From positions 38,591,136-38,655,135 of the forward strand of contig NC_079149.1 in NCBI RefSeq assembly GCF_945859685.1: a stretch of 64,000 nt of DNA. Reading direction: 5' to 3'. The position numbers and the translations under genes are program-made. The notes beneath the pieces were generated by a model, which saw only the letters and a program-made list of their open reading frames with translations, made no database searches and was not told the origin of the DNA. This DNA is from Eupeodes corollae. Taxonomy: Eukaryota; Arthropoda; Insecta; Diptera; Syrphidae. The stretch's first letter is position 1; each line of letters opens with the position of its first letter. Positions 49,601 through 56,367 of this stretch are shown piece by piece.

Positions 49601-52600
49601 CTGCTTGTTATGAAGGTACTAACTACTTTATCATTTTTCGTCATAAATTCTATTTTATATTTTGTGTATTGTTGTTTTTCAGGACGACTTGATATTGTTA
49701 AATATTTAATTGAACATGGAGCTGATGTTAACTTGGCTAATACGTACAATAATACTTGTATTATGATAGCAGCCTACAAGGGCTACTTAGCTGTGGTAAG
49801 ATATTAACAAGGAATAACTTTCTCTCTCATAATTAACTTCCTCTATTTTTCGTGTTAGGTTGATACACTTTTGAAAAACGGCGCTGATCCCAATGAGCAA
49901 GCTCTGTGTGGTGCAACTGCACTTCATTACGCTGCTGAATGTGGATATTTAAATGTTTGCCAATTACTCCTTGACCATGGAGCCAGGTTACAGAAAAATG
50001 AGCATGGCCTGACACCAGTTTTGCATGCAGCTGAACGCTCACATGAGAACGTTGTTGAAATGTTCATCAATCGACCAGATTTAATGACCAAAGAAGAAGT
50101 AAGTTAAAATTATATACATTTTAGTTAGTAGTTTTTATAGTTTATTGTTATTTGTTCAGAAAATTGATGCCTTAGAACTGATGGGAGCAGCATTTGCAAA
50201 TGATAAGGACAATTACAGTGTTGTGAAAGCTTTCCAATATATGATGAATGGCATGGAGCTGCGTTTTCAAGATCCTGATAACATTATCCGAAAGCGTACA
50301 TTACCACCAGTTCCAGCCTACGATAATTGGATAGAAACTGAAACAATTGAAGTTTGTTACTTGATAATAAATTATCATTTTCTGGAGATTCTTTATTGGA
50401 GTGTTTTTCTTTCTAGGACCTTCAAGCTATTAGACTGAATCATCACTCGATTCATATGGAATCATTAACTGTAAGAGAACGTATCTTAGGTAAAAATAAT
50501 CCAGACCTGCCACAACCAATTGTGTATCGAGGTGCGATATTTGCCGATCAGGAAAGATTTGAAATGTGTTGTAATCTATGGAATTATGCAATTGATTTGC
50601 GAATGAATAATGATGTAAGTTTTGTGTCAAAAGTTTCTTTGTGAACCAAAATTTATTGTAATTACCATTTTCAGTTATCTGTGGAAAGAGACTTAATGAG
50701 ATTTGCTCAACTTTTCTCACAAATGGTACGACTTGAACAAAATCTGGACATATGTGTTGCTATATCAGTTTTATCTAAATGCCAACGAGAAATCGATAAT
50801 AATAAACGAAAAATAACAAATCCTGGACCAAAAGATAGTGTACCTCGAATAGCTGTAAGTAATTCAATCTTTTTTTATGTTCATTTTACAAAAACTTTAT
50901 TTCATTTTAAGGATGAATATGATAATAATATTGTCACTGCCCTCTATCTTATAAAAATCATCACAATACTTCTTGCCAATAAAACATGCACTGTACGAAA
51001 ACAACAAATTCAAACATTATATTCATCAATTTCGAGTTTAATTCGAAGTGATGCTAAATTACGTGATGGTCAAACTTTATTGCACAGAGCTGTGAATGGA
51101 GTTACACCTGTAGATGATTTTTACACCAGCGAAATTTGTAGGTGAGTTCACATTCAAAAATACTCATAATGATTTTAAAATATTTATTTACCCTAATGCT
51201 TAAATTGTACACTGCGGCGTATACGTATTATTTTCCAAAGAGTATTTTATTAAAAGCGGGCCAATTCAAATTTGAAACAAAAACAAGTTTTATCTGAGAT
51301 ATCAATAAAGTTTTATCTTTATTTGAGAGCCTTGTCTATGATATAACATCAAGTAAGTGGCCGTTCATTACTTTATTGAGTGTCGCGCATTCGAAAGGCC
51401 CAGTTTTCGATGACTTTGGACCATAAATCAGGATAAATTTGACCGATTACGTTGTATTTGTAGGCCGCGGTGATCTGCGGGTTATTCACATAAACCTCCG
51501 GCTTATGAAATCGCCGAAAAAGTTAAGAGGTCAAATCATTCGATCTGCTTGCAATATTCATTTTTCGAGTGAGTCTATAATGCCAAAGTTTTTAGTTTAC
51601 TGGATTCACAAATATTTGAAGCTCGAGTAATAGAAATAATTATTCAATTTTGGTTATTGGTGTGCCTTATAGAGCAGGCCAAAGTTGAAGATTTTTTATG
51701 ACGATATTTTTTTTTTTGAATGTAAAAACTAGAAAAAGGGCACAAAAGAACTTCAATAAAAATGAATCAATTGAGAACGAACATAATTACGAATATGGAA
51801 CCTCTCCACTGCACGTTAGAATCATATGCATGGAATTTATTTTGAAGCTTGCGTATACTTTTTAACAAGAAGGAGGCTTAAAATGAAGAAAACAAGAGAT
51901 CCAAAGATGTTTTCGCAATGAACTTGGCCTTTATGTGGATAAACCAGAGCAAGGATTTGGAAACACTAATGACGGAAACACTGCAAGAAGATTTTTTGAA
52001 CAGTCAGATGCCGCCGCTTGAATTAGTGGAGTCAATGGAGAAGTTATAATGAGGCTCAAAGTAATATAAAGGTTTTGAATTGCAAAAAAGTAATGAATGC
52101 AGATAAATTTGAGGAGCATACTAAAAAAACGGTAGAGTTTTTAAAACAAAAGTATCCTGAAAAACTACTCACACCTACTCTACACAAAATATTGGTTCAT
52201 AATCAAAATATCATTGAATATCAATCACAACCACTTGGAAAACTGTCAGAAGAAGCCCACGAATGCAAAAATAAAAAATGTCGATATCAGAATACGTATA
52301 AAGTTTCAAGGATTCGGCAGAATGAGTATCTATTTAATATGCTTCCAACCTCTTCGGATCCACTTATTTCTTCCTTAAGGCATGTGAGAAGCCAAAAAGA
52401 TTTGAAAGAACGATAATCTCCAGAAATGATGAGTTTATTACACATATCCCCGGACTCAAAAGATAGTTTTCAAGAAATTTAGTGTTTATATATTAATTTG
52501 TTCTGTATTTATTTCTTTTTCCAATGTTTGACTTTTGATTAGATTGGTTTTTATTTTGATAACGTTGATTAAAATTTTGTTTTATAAAGTTTACGAACAA

Positions 52601-55600
52601 AAACAAAAAGCATGACTTTACTGCAAAACATAACATAGCTAAATAATATATTGAAAACTTTCATTTATAATTCTACTTCTATAGAGAAAAGCTAGCCTGC
52701 AGAATTGATATAGTTTTTTAACTTCCATATTGTTAAGCAAGAGTATAACTTGATCTTGCGTCAGTATTTCGTTACCAAAAGTATTCCTTCTTATTTCTTT
52801 AAGAACTGGACATCTTCCAAGTGCAAAACTTTTGATATATCACCAAAATACATTATGTACTCGTGAATACTGAAAAAAAAAAACAAAAATAATGTACTGT
52901 TTCGTTCGAGTTGGTCCTTTTTCTTTTTAGTCTATTGTTTCAATTCACTAAGATAACTTAAAAAATTGATTCTAACGATTGCAAATTAAAATATGAAGTT
53001 TTAACAAAGGTGTTTATCACCACCCTTTGAACTGGAACGGCTTTACTTCCACAAGGATCTCCCTTGTCTGTGTATCTATATAATGCTTATATTGAAGCAC
53101 TCATTAGAAAGCTTACACTACCAAAACACGGTCTACATTTTGTCGGTCTATATGTAGATAATATGTTTATGGTTGCGTCTGGTGATCCATCAAACATGAA
53201 CGAAATTTTGAAATCTGCAAATTCTATAATCTATGCTTGGACACAGGAAACCGGTGCGAAAGTTCCACCTAGCAAAACAGAAGCACTTCACCTTTGTCGG
53301 AAAAAAAATGTTCAATTACTCATCTTACAATTCGTAACTCCACAGTCAACATCAAAAAAAAACTCAGAGTCCTAGGTGTTACTTTCAATAGTAATCTGAA
53401 ATGGGATCTCCATATAAAAAACACCATCAACCAACTTAAGAAACGAAACAATGCTCTGAGAATGATATGTTCCCGCCAGAAAGGTCCACATCTAGAAACA
53501 GCCCTAAAAATAGCCAAAGCCTTAGTTGAAGGAACGCTCCAGCATGGACTCACTCTTTTTATGTGGACAACTAAAAAGAACCTGCAAAGCATCGATATAG
53601 CCATAAATTAGTGCTACCGAACTGCTACAGGAGCACTTAAAACAACTCCAATTGAAGCTCTCAGAATAGAAGCTGGCTATAAAACAATTAATAGGCTAGG
53701 ACAAAAAAGAGCAATTAATTAATAAGTAAAGCACTTACAGACATAAATCACCCTCTTTATTCTGCTTCACAAGAAGTTCAACGCAGACCAAAACAAAACA
53801 GGAAGAATTCAATATCGTCCCTTAGCGAAATATTTAGCCTTGTTTCAGCTCATGGAAGTTTGCCTCTAGAAACGTCTTTGAAGCTCAACTATTCGTCCCC
53901 CCCTCCATGGAAAAGACACTTACTACCAATCGACACCAGCATCTCTAGTCACAAGAAAGAAAACACTCCAAATGAACACTTCCTTATGCTGATCGAAAAC
54001 ATCAAACCAGTGAGAATTTTTTACACAGATGGATCCTATAGGGATAAAACCTCAATATACGCAGTCATCGAGCTCAAAGCGATCCACGAAGAAATCACTT
54101 TTCAAGGGCTCCTTCCAGGCAGCTATCTAGCAGAACTAACAGCAATAATGAAAGCACTGTCCGTGGCAACAACCTGGACAGAAAGGAAATTGATACTCAC
54201 TGACAGCTTAAGTATCCTTTCCGGAATCAAAAGTGCAACTAATAACTGCTCCACTCTTAATTACATCCGAAGCATCCTCTATGACAAAACCAACATAACC
54301 CTAGCTTGGATACCAGGCCACGCTGGTATAAGAGGAAATGAGCTAGCAGATACTGCTGGTATAAGAGGAAATGAGCTAAAAGAACTGCCACCTATATCTC
54401 AGCTTATCCTAAAAATGTTCATGGCTAATGAGCAAGAAGAACTCAAAAGCTCTTGGCTAAAAGTGGAGAACTTTCCTCGAAAACAACACACCTCAAAACT
54501 CCATACAACAAAAACCTAACCAGAGAAGAATGTATTTCACTATTTTGGATCAGAGTTGGAAAAACTTTGTTTACGAGTCACCATTTCTTCACAAACGATC
54601 CCCCAGAGGAGTGCGAAAGTTGTAAAGAAGTTCTCTCAATTTGGCATAGTTTTGCAGAATGTCCGATTTCTCGCCTAATCAAAAATACCAACTCATTGGA
54701 AGACAAGCAGAAACAGATGGGCGAAATACTAAACTCATCTGACATTAATACTTATGAATGCCTAAAATGAACAACAACCCTACGCAACAAATTTAAAGAT
54801 ATTTGAACTTTAATATTAGTTAATTTTTTTTTGTAAATAAATAACATAACATTACATTTTTTTTTCTTTTCGATTTTAATTTTTCTCATAAATTACTAAA
54901 AAAAAAACGAATTAAATACGTCTTCAATATAAATAATTTTATAAATTTATTTTTGTAAGTTATTTTTTGATAAATAAATAAATAAAGTATCCATTCATCC
55001 GAAAATGGGTCTCATCGCTAAATATCAACCCTATTCTGCTATTCACGTGGATTGTATATTCGATTCACCCATTCAATTCTCTTTTACACTGCCTTTGCAT
55101 TCTGCTATCCATCGGGTGAACTACATTATCCCAAACTAATTTGAAATTAAAGTAAACAGCTGTTCATAAAATCTTGGGAATGTTGGATAAATTGTGATTC
55201 ATTCAAAAATTAAGTTTAATCAATCCACCTTAACAGAATAATTTGTGTAATTTTTGGAAATGGGCAGTATTGGACTTTTTATTCCAATTCCAGGCAGAGC
55301 ATTAAGAGAATCCTCCTCCTCAAGTAAAATTCCCCCCGATTAATAGCAGAATAGGTCTGTTGATTTTTCGACAAAGGTGGGAAGAACTTTCAACTGCTCT
55401 TAAATCCAGTTAGCGAACATACGAAGCTACTTATGATCGTATGGTTTCAGCTCCTGGGTCACTTGCATTTTGTATGTTGTGGTCTGCGACAGGCCAAGTT
55501 CTTGTGAGCAACATGAAATTGAGTGCCTCGGATTCTGCTGCACGAACTGCGGCCATGTTTTCGAAAGATCCTGCTTTTTCGTTGACGTACGGATGTTAGC

Positions 55601-56367
55601 GAATTAGAAGGACGACCTTTTGACTGATTAAAAGAAGATATTTTGACAGAAAGTAATAGAAACAATACGGCCGCCACGAATTCTCAAAATTATACCATAC
55701 CATACTATTGGAAAACCCTTTATTTTTTCATACCAAATGCAGAACTTGCTTTGAAAAACGGAGCTTCTAGCAGCTGCTCCATTTGAAAACATCATTTGCA
55801 TAGATACAACAAAATCGTAAAATTAATCCTTTTTTCTATTTCGTTTTAGATTCCCCTGCTTCAAGACTGCTTTACTTCTGGTTCATCTCGGAGCGCCTGT
55901 TACTGCTGAAGACTTTGAGAGGAATACACCTTTACACGTGTTAATATCGAGTGTAATTTTTCTATACTAAACATTATAAAAACAAATATTTAAATAAATT
56001 TGTATTACATTTTAGATTCGTCGTGATAATACTCTTGTTATTAATCAGGCTGAAAAAATCATACAACTTTTTACTGAAGCCGGTGCGCACTTGGATGCCG
56101 TCAATTCATTAGGTCTTACACCTGCACAATTAGCATCTATTTGTAAGTTAAATTCACTTTTCGAATGATGTCGATCATTTAATGATTTGTTTTTTCTAAA
56201 CAGCCTCCGTTAGTAATATGATGGTGATATACCAAAACAAATCCATAACACTGAAGTGTCTTGCAGCACGGAGTGTAGCTTTCTATAAGCTCAAATACAA
56301 AAGCTTTATACCAAAAACCCTTGAGAATTTCGTACAAATGCATAGTGCAGAAAAACCAGAAGTTTGA
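22441..56367 (+). CDS. FEM1B-type ankyrin protein, CUL2 ubiquitin-ligase substrate receptor
   Basis: Twelve coding exons: 22441-22608, 49258-49441, 49517-49615, 49683-49795, 49859-50098, 50160-50351, 50417-50614, 50675-50854, 50912-51141, 55850-55952, 56016-56142, 56204-56367. All have GT/AG borders, giving 665 aa in one frame (human FEM1B is 627). N-terminal ankyrin repeats run from about residue 65 to 265 (GATALWVAAG, SSPLRAACYEG, NTCIMIAAYKG, GATALHYAAECG). A TPR-like middle includes MESLTVRERILG and PIVYRGAIFAD. C-terminal ankyrin repeats follow (TLLHRAVNG, TPLHVLIS, GLTPAQLA). The VHL box is LKCLAAR (628-634) with IPKTL (647-651), which bind elongin and CUL2 in this family. FEM1 proteins recognise C-terminal degrons. 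Confidence 0.95.
22609..24015. other. FEM1B intron 1, 5' part
   Basis: Host-like intron sequence with no TE motif. A 13-base word GGTCTGTTGGTCT occurs twice in tandem context (about 22960-22993), and a GAT run lies at about 23051-23066. Otherwise nothing is recognised. Confidence 0.45.
24020..25440 (-). mobile_element. RTE-like LINE, 5'-truncated, RT largely open
   Basis: On the minus strand an open frame from 25084 to 24044 (346 codons) follows an upstream frame from 25410. The two are joined across one frameshift near 25100, where an LKAAxxSI block is split. Motifs: HKKGDPLNCANYRGISLLN, YQCGFRPGKSTI, the polymerase box LLGYADDIDIIG (intact), VYLGTAI, and a C-terminal RLRWLGHVERM with RGRPRLRW. 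The 3' end reads CGGACTGTAGCGCCACC followed by a (TAAG)n tail (about 24022-24038), as in RTE-type LINEs. The clade call is inferred from the tail and sequence feel. Confidence 0.85.
25609..27590 (-). mobile_element. Gypsy-type LTR element, 3' half
   Basis: From right to left on the minus strand: an RNase H start (TDASDIAVGAVLQ, about 27560), a KGKDNIVADALSR-like segment (about 27260), a zinc-binding integrase part (CIGCQKSK), the integrase core (LDLV; TTDQGSQFES; NGMVERFHRQLK, the D-D-E residues), and a GPY/F-like EGPYNVIRRL ending DRFKPAH. A purine tract before 25996 is followed by a candidate 3' LTR from 25995 to about 25609 (TG...CA). Gag, protease and RT are absent. The integrase is shortened after its first Asp, where an (AT)n run occurs. 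Confidence 0.82.
27591..29589. other. FEM1B intron 1 sequence, nothing recognised
   Basis: Two kb of strongly AT-rich sequence, with no protein motif on either strand and no internal repeat pair. Short frames (for example 29330-29611) look random. Confidence 0.45.
29590..29866 (-). mobile_element. tRNA-derived SINE with RTE-like 3' tail
   Basis: Reading on minus: a B-box-like GGGTTCGATCCCTGCC near the head (about 29813-29828), a body with CACGGGTACTGCGTC, and a 3' tail CGGACTGTTGCACCACCC. A shared body identifies the relic at 1.9-2.0 kb as the same family. It interrupts the helicase sequence of a Helitron. The A-box region seems shortened or decayed here; the other copy keeps it better. Confidence 0.65.
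29867..30007 (-). pseudogene. Helitron helicase, last recognisable fragment
   Basis: On the minus strand: QRNVIEAKILSG, then after a frame change YLFEFKQVQFPIKLCFA. These are the late motifs of the Helitron Pif1-type helicase. The text continues from 32709 across the LTR element and is cut by the SINE on its other side. Confidence 0.7.
30008..32703 (+). mobile_element. Internally deleted Gypsy-type LTR element with intact LTRs
   Basis: Two 323-base direct LTRs (30008-30330 and 32381-32703) differ at one base that I can find (C at 30087, T in the other). GTTAT flanks both sides (30003-30007 and 32704-32708), a 5-base target duplication. A purine tract AGGCGGAGAG precedes the right LTR. The interior begins immediately after the left LTR, within the RT tether (RPTNEKEVKQFLGL): primer-binding site, gag, protease and most of RT are missing. 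RNase H and integrase remain long and open. It lies inside the Helitron. Confidence 0.93.
30335..32089 (+). CDS. Truncated Gypsy Pol: RNase H and integrase
   Basis: An uninterrupted frame of about 585 codons. After the tether comes RNase H (VACDASPVGVAAVL, SRSLSKSEMNYSQIDREALA, ITDNKPL), the chromodomain-side linker, integrase zinc-binding H/C residues (HVTHPG, CQACALNQK), then the catalytic core with HIDYAGP (D), VSDNATIF (D) and ELAERFVQTLK (E). A C-terminal module follows (LGSLHYIVKLDSG). A one-base shift near 32070 separates the last ~60 residues, which read on to RRSGRQTKRPIRFQY at 32328. There is no RT core, so this copy cannot be autonomous. Confidence 0.85.
   Translation, partial: DARRPTNEKEVKQFLGLVTYYSKFIPNHSTITAPIRELLCKDSGFFWSAKCEAAFIKLKHLIGSEQTLVPYDPSLPVTVACDASPVGVAAVLSHIIDGVEKPICFVSRSLSKSEMNYSQIDREALAIVFALDRLFTYLYGRKFTLITDNKPLARIFHHHSNLPPMTAARLLRYASYLSNFNYEIIHRNGDRNVNADYFSRNPVSKTSKEHSTIDDEIFQLQNNSFSYISSTNVTSQMIAQETSKDPDLTKIIKEINAGTSYLQEYTLQGNILFRDSRVYIPKIFQKTILDELHVTHPGIVRMKQLARRYCYWHNIDRDIEQVVRSCQACALNQKSPAKAPTHHWEEPQENFQRVHIDYAGPKNGNFYFILIDAKSKWPEVRAIKKAPDTSTTMSLLEDIFSFHGYPNFLVSDNATIFKNQIFDKYCKDRGITQIFIAPGHPATNELAERFVQTLKIKLEKMENNSDHLNQILQLFRATPLSSGKSPAELYLHRQLRIRLDAIRPTKELPSTVPQNGTIRSLKTGDRVTVRVYRNNKPAWELGFITQKLGSLHYIVKLDSGYIFKRHIDQLRLVNVPAPKPTIQL
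32709..34066 (-). pseudogene. Helitron Pif1-type helicase domain, frameshifted
   Basis: On minus, from right to left: YFMGDLVSEVQRRI, NIVLRARDNTLKRINEIHGSYDALQ (about 33800-33720), Walker A in FLDTPGGTGKTFF (about 33560), ALDRTLRDFRADERPIGGV (about 33250) and NTTGLPPHKVDLKIGA (about 32780). This is the order found in Helitron Rep/helicase proteins. Stops and frameshifts are frequent and the Walker B Asp-Glu is damaged (IVWLES). The sequence continues beyond a mariner insertion at 34067-34995. Confidence 0.85.
34067..34995 (+). mobile_element. mariner-like element, deletion derivative
   Basis: Ends AAGGGTGATTTTTT (34067) and its near inverse ending at 34995, with TA on both sides (34065-34066 and 34996-34997). 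Transposase starts MNRLTNEQRLQIIEFYY at 34181 but after about 24 codons is deleted straight into ILFSDEAHFW. The rest is open to 34891 with QKDGATCHTA and CDSTPLDYLLWG, so the three catalytic Asp positions of the DD34D type remain. The DNA-binding domain is gone. It is inserted in the Helitron at the FLQI/YFMGD position. Confidence 0.9.
34998..35345 (-). pseudogene. Helitron fragment, region upstream of the helicase
   Basis: Minus-strand text: CNFCRAFKKPKEPPSLCCLGG (Cys pairs of a zinc-finger-like motif), SDPPEPLKSLIHS, YNSASQMTSFGADE and FMPTFKVQGK. This order is usual between the Helitron N-terminal and Rep/helicase parts. It joins the segment at 34066 once the mariner is removed. Confidence 0.8.
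35536..36973 (-). mobile_element. Tc1-like transposon, second family
   Basis: Ends CAGAGGTAGTCAAAAGTATT at 35536 and the inverse ending at 36973. TA lies outside on the left, CA on the right. The AAAAGTATTTACAC word recurs further inside (about 35776), an inverted/direct-repeat arrangement. On minus the transposase shows a helix-turn-helix (KKVSDATLRRRLKEI), LWTDEAAFQF (first D) and LQHDNTPYQK (second D). The Glu region before VWAFVKRQ is not recognisable. It is broken by several frameshifts. Confidence 0.82.
36974..39080. other. FEM1B intron 1 sequence, unassigned
   Basis: AT-rich. A stretch at about 37640-37890 (+) reads coding-like (MEETFNQAPSSAVFEIRKQL and onward) but matches no family I recognise. 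Another at 38090-38220 has near-average base composition without a convincing frame. No repeat partner was seen in the window. Confidence 0.35.
39085..39420 (+). mobile_element. LINE 3' fragment, same family as 16.7-18.7 kb
   Basis: The words KYRDSFFNRTFRM and the following NAL can be read near 39285-39335. They align with the C-terminal end of the Jockey-type LINE, including a residue of its Arg/Asn-rich block upstream. It is strongly decayed. Confidence 0.55.
39421..40302. other. FEM1B intron 1 sequence with GTGTGA-type words
   Basis: Three irregularly spaced units of the form TGTGTGA(C/T)(A/G)G...GTC lie at about 39682, 39750 and 39785. Nothing else is recognised. Confidence 0.35.
40303..41385 (+). 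repeat. 1.1-kb dispersed repeat, copy 2
   Basis: Start TAACTTCCCATAGGAAGTTA, end GATGGGAAGTTATCAGTGTG: both ends carry the palindromic AACTTCCCA motif. The 3' half has about three imperfect tandem units of roughly 175 bases (starting near 40865, 41045 and 41218), each with AGTTGGTAAAAATTGA. It is inverted relative to copy 1 in exu. Non-coding. Confidence 0.72.
41386..41794. other. FEM1B intron 1 sequence, nothing recognised
   Basis: Short AT-rich interval between the 1.1-kb repeat and the left arm of the large inverted repeat. Confidence 0.45.
41795..42655 (+). repeat. Large inverted repeat, left arm
   Basis: Pairs with 43765-44585. Landmarks in order: GATGGCTGTGTTCGTTGAGT, GCTATGTTTCCACCGAA, GCTACCTACTCCATGTGCA, TTCAGTTGTACCAATTTTT and TGGCTACTGCCGATGC. 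One internal region near 42220-42340 differs in length between the arms (about 120 against 50 bases). The similarity extends over some 800 bases with substitutions and small indels. Confidence 0.85.
42656..43764. other. Spacer between the inverted-repeat arms
   Basis: About 1.1 kb. It contains several short near-palindromic words around CCAATGATTGGCA (42900-42960 and 43435-43566). A minus-strand open stretch (43300-43088) is rich in Lys, Arg and Ser without a known domain. No transposase or RT motif is seen. Confidence 0.5.
43765..44585 (-). repeat. Large inverted repeat, right arm
   Basis: Inverse partner of 41795-42655. On the minus strand it carries an open frame (44532-44254) that the left arm has lost. 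It begins with a signal-peptide-like MCFPLGKKFVLLLLFSFV and continues LTITMDYFARENNRKVIKLC, then VSTEGLSQFR. The family is not recognised. Confidence 0.85.
44782..45040 (-). other. Unidentified coding-like segment
   Basis: An open stretch reads ...NGPLYDSTDHFCKIILKNFQ, then SSQKDIYQLASIYNWFSKSW and NLVVVPKTIDIPGDFLFF before a stop at 44782. The amino-acid composition looks like a real protein C-terminus rather than random AT-rich translation. I recognise no family. It could be a fragment of a duplicated host gene or of an unknown element; it lies just beyond the right arm of the inverted repeat and reads in the same direction as the open frame there. Confidence 0.3.
45440..46640 (-). mobile_element. 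Jockey-type LINE reverse transcriptase fragment, second family
   Basis: On minus: TRNNLSVPPWFGSHVGKLKN (about 46600), ILDECLRTGSVGVPSSILNK, FIWKSSFINSVNKEG, IRDNQHGFVKKRSTVINLF (about 45860), FSKAFDKLCHKTLL, and in another frame MPQGSHLGPILFVLFING (about 45655). The catalytic Asp-Asp box lies beyond the truncation or is lost. Frames are broken; both ends are missing. Confidence 0.75.
46641..47475. other. FEM1B intron 1 sequence, nothing recognised
   Basis: AT-rich interval with a poly-A/T run near 47165-47195. No gene, RNA or repeat partner seen. Confidence 0.45.
47480..48215 (-). pseudogene. hAT transposase fragment
   Basis: Minus-strand text in several frames: EFQRDFSAAFVKADI with FLEKYTEHNIPC (about 48090-48000), a MDET-D block followed by RYVVNVIMGILD (about 47970-47910), DIDRFIANGKK (about 47800-47770) and ITRRGTWLEDVNYY (about 47690-47647), where the family normally has TRWGTW. 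The order is that of a hAT transposase core. No ends were found. Confidence 0.65.
48216..49257. other. FEM1B intron 1, 3' end
   Basis: AT-rich. A less AT-rich island at about 48840-48912 has no convincing frame. It ends at the TTTAATTAG acceptor of exon 2. Confidence 0.45.
49258..51141 (+). CDS. FEM1B coding exons 2-9
   Basis: Eight exons separated by introns of about 55-75 bases. They code for residues 57 to about 534: the N-terminal ankyrin domain, the TPR-like region and the linker up to VDDFYTSEIC. The tight spacing contrasts with the two giant introns on either side, so size growth has been confined to introns 1 and 9. The last exon ends in phase 2 at TGTAG/GTGAGT. Confidence 0.95.
51350..51495 (-). 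pseudogene. Possible mariner transposase C-terminal scrap
   Basis: The minus strand reads VIGQIYPDLWSKVIENWAFR, resembling the last helices of mariner-type transposases (x-VIENW-x-R). No catalytic residues or ends are present, so this is a weak call. Confidence 0.3.
51760..52415 (+). pseudogene. Transib (RAG1-like) transposase C-terminal fragment
   Basis: Through several frames: SPLHVRIICMEFILKLAY (about 51810), LGLYVDKPEQGFGNTNDGNT followed by ARRFFEQSD (about 51925-52010), NGEVIMRLKVI, and an open stretch from 52075 with KYPEKLLTPTLHKILVHNQN, LSEEAHECKNKKCR and LPTSSDPLISSLR. This order (GNTNDGNTARRFF, then LHK-ILVHG, LSEEA-E-RNK, SSDP) is that of the C-terminal core shared by Transib transposases and RAG1. 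It lies in intron 9 of the FEM1B gene. Confidence 0.7.
52440..53005. other. FEM1B intron 9 sequence, nothing recognised
   Basis: AT-rich interval between the Transib relic and the LINE. Confidence 0.45.
53010..54990 (+). mobile_element. I-clade-like LINE with RNase H, 5'-truncated
   Basis: It begins inside RT: LPQGSPLSVYLYNAYIE (about 53045), then GLYVDNMFMVA, where the second Asp of the catalytic box is Asn. Next KKLRVLGVTFNSNLKWDLHI and the thumb region. The RNase H domain is in an open frame from 53860: YTDGSYRD, LAELTAI, LTDSLSI and WIPGHAGIRGNELADTA, so the D-E-D-D residues and His are present. A Cys/His motif follows (CESC with H and C, about 54620-54665). The 3' end is a (TAAA)n run near 54970-54988. 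RT plus RNase H points to the I/R1-like group. Confidence 0.85.
55027..55357. repeat. Candidate small MITE
   Basis: CCTATTCTGCTATT near 55029 and its inverse AATAGCAGAATAGG near 55340 bracket about 330 non-coding bases; GCATTCTGCTATCC recurs inside. No clear target duplication, so the call is tentative. Confidence 0.35.
55358..55849. other. FEM1B intron 9, 3' end
   Basis: A minus-strand stretch at about 55620-55440 reads coding-like in one frame (ENMAAVRAAESEALNFML) but matches no family I know. It ends at the TTCGTTTTAG acceptor of exon 10. Confidence 0.35.
55850..56367 (+). CDS. FEM1B coding exons 10-12
   Basis: Exon 10 restores the frame (R-FPCFKTALLLVHLGAP), completing the VDDF-x-F segment typical of FEM1B. 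Exon 11 holds the last ankyrin repeat. Exon 12 encodes the VHL box and ends KPEV with TGA at 56365-56367. AATAAA words at 56383 and 56403 would allow a very short 3'UTR; further signals lie between 56.8 and 57.0 kb. Confidence 0.93.
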
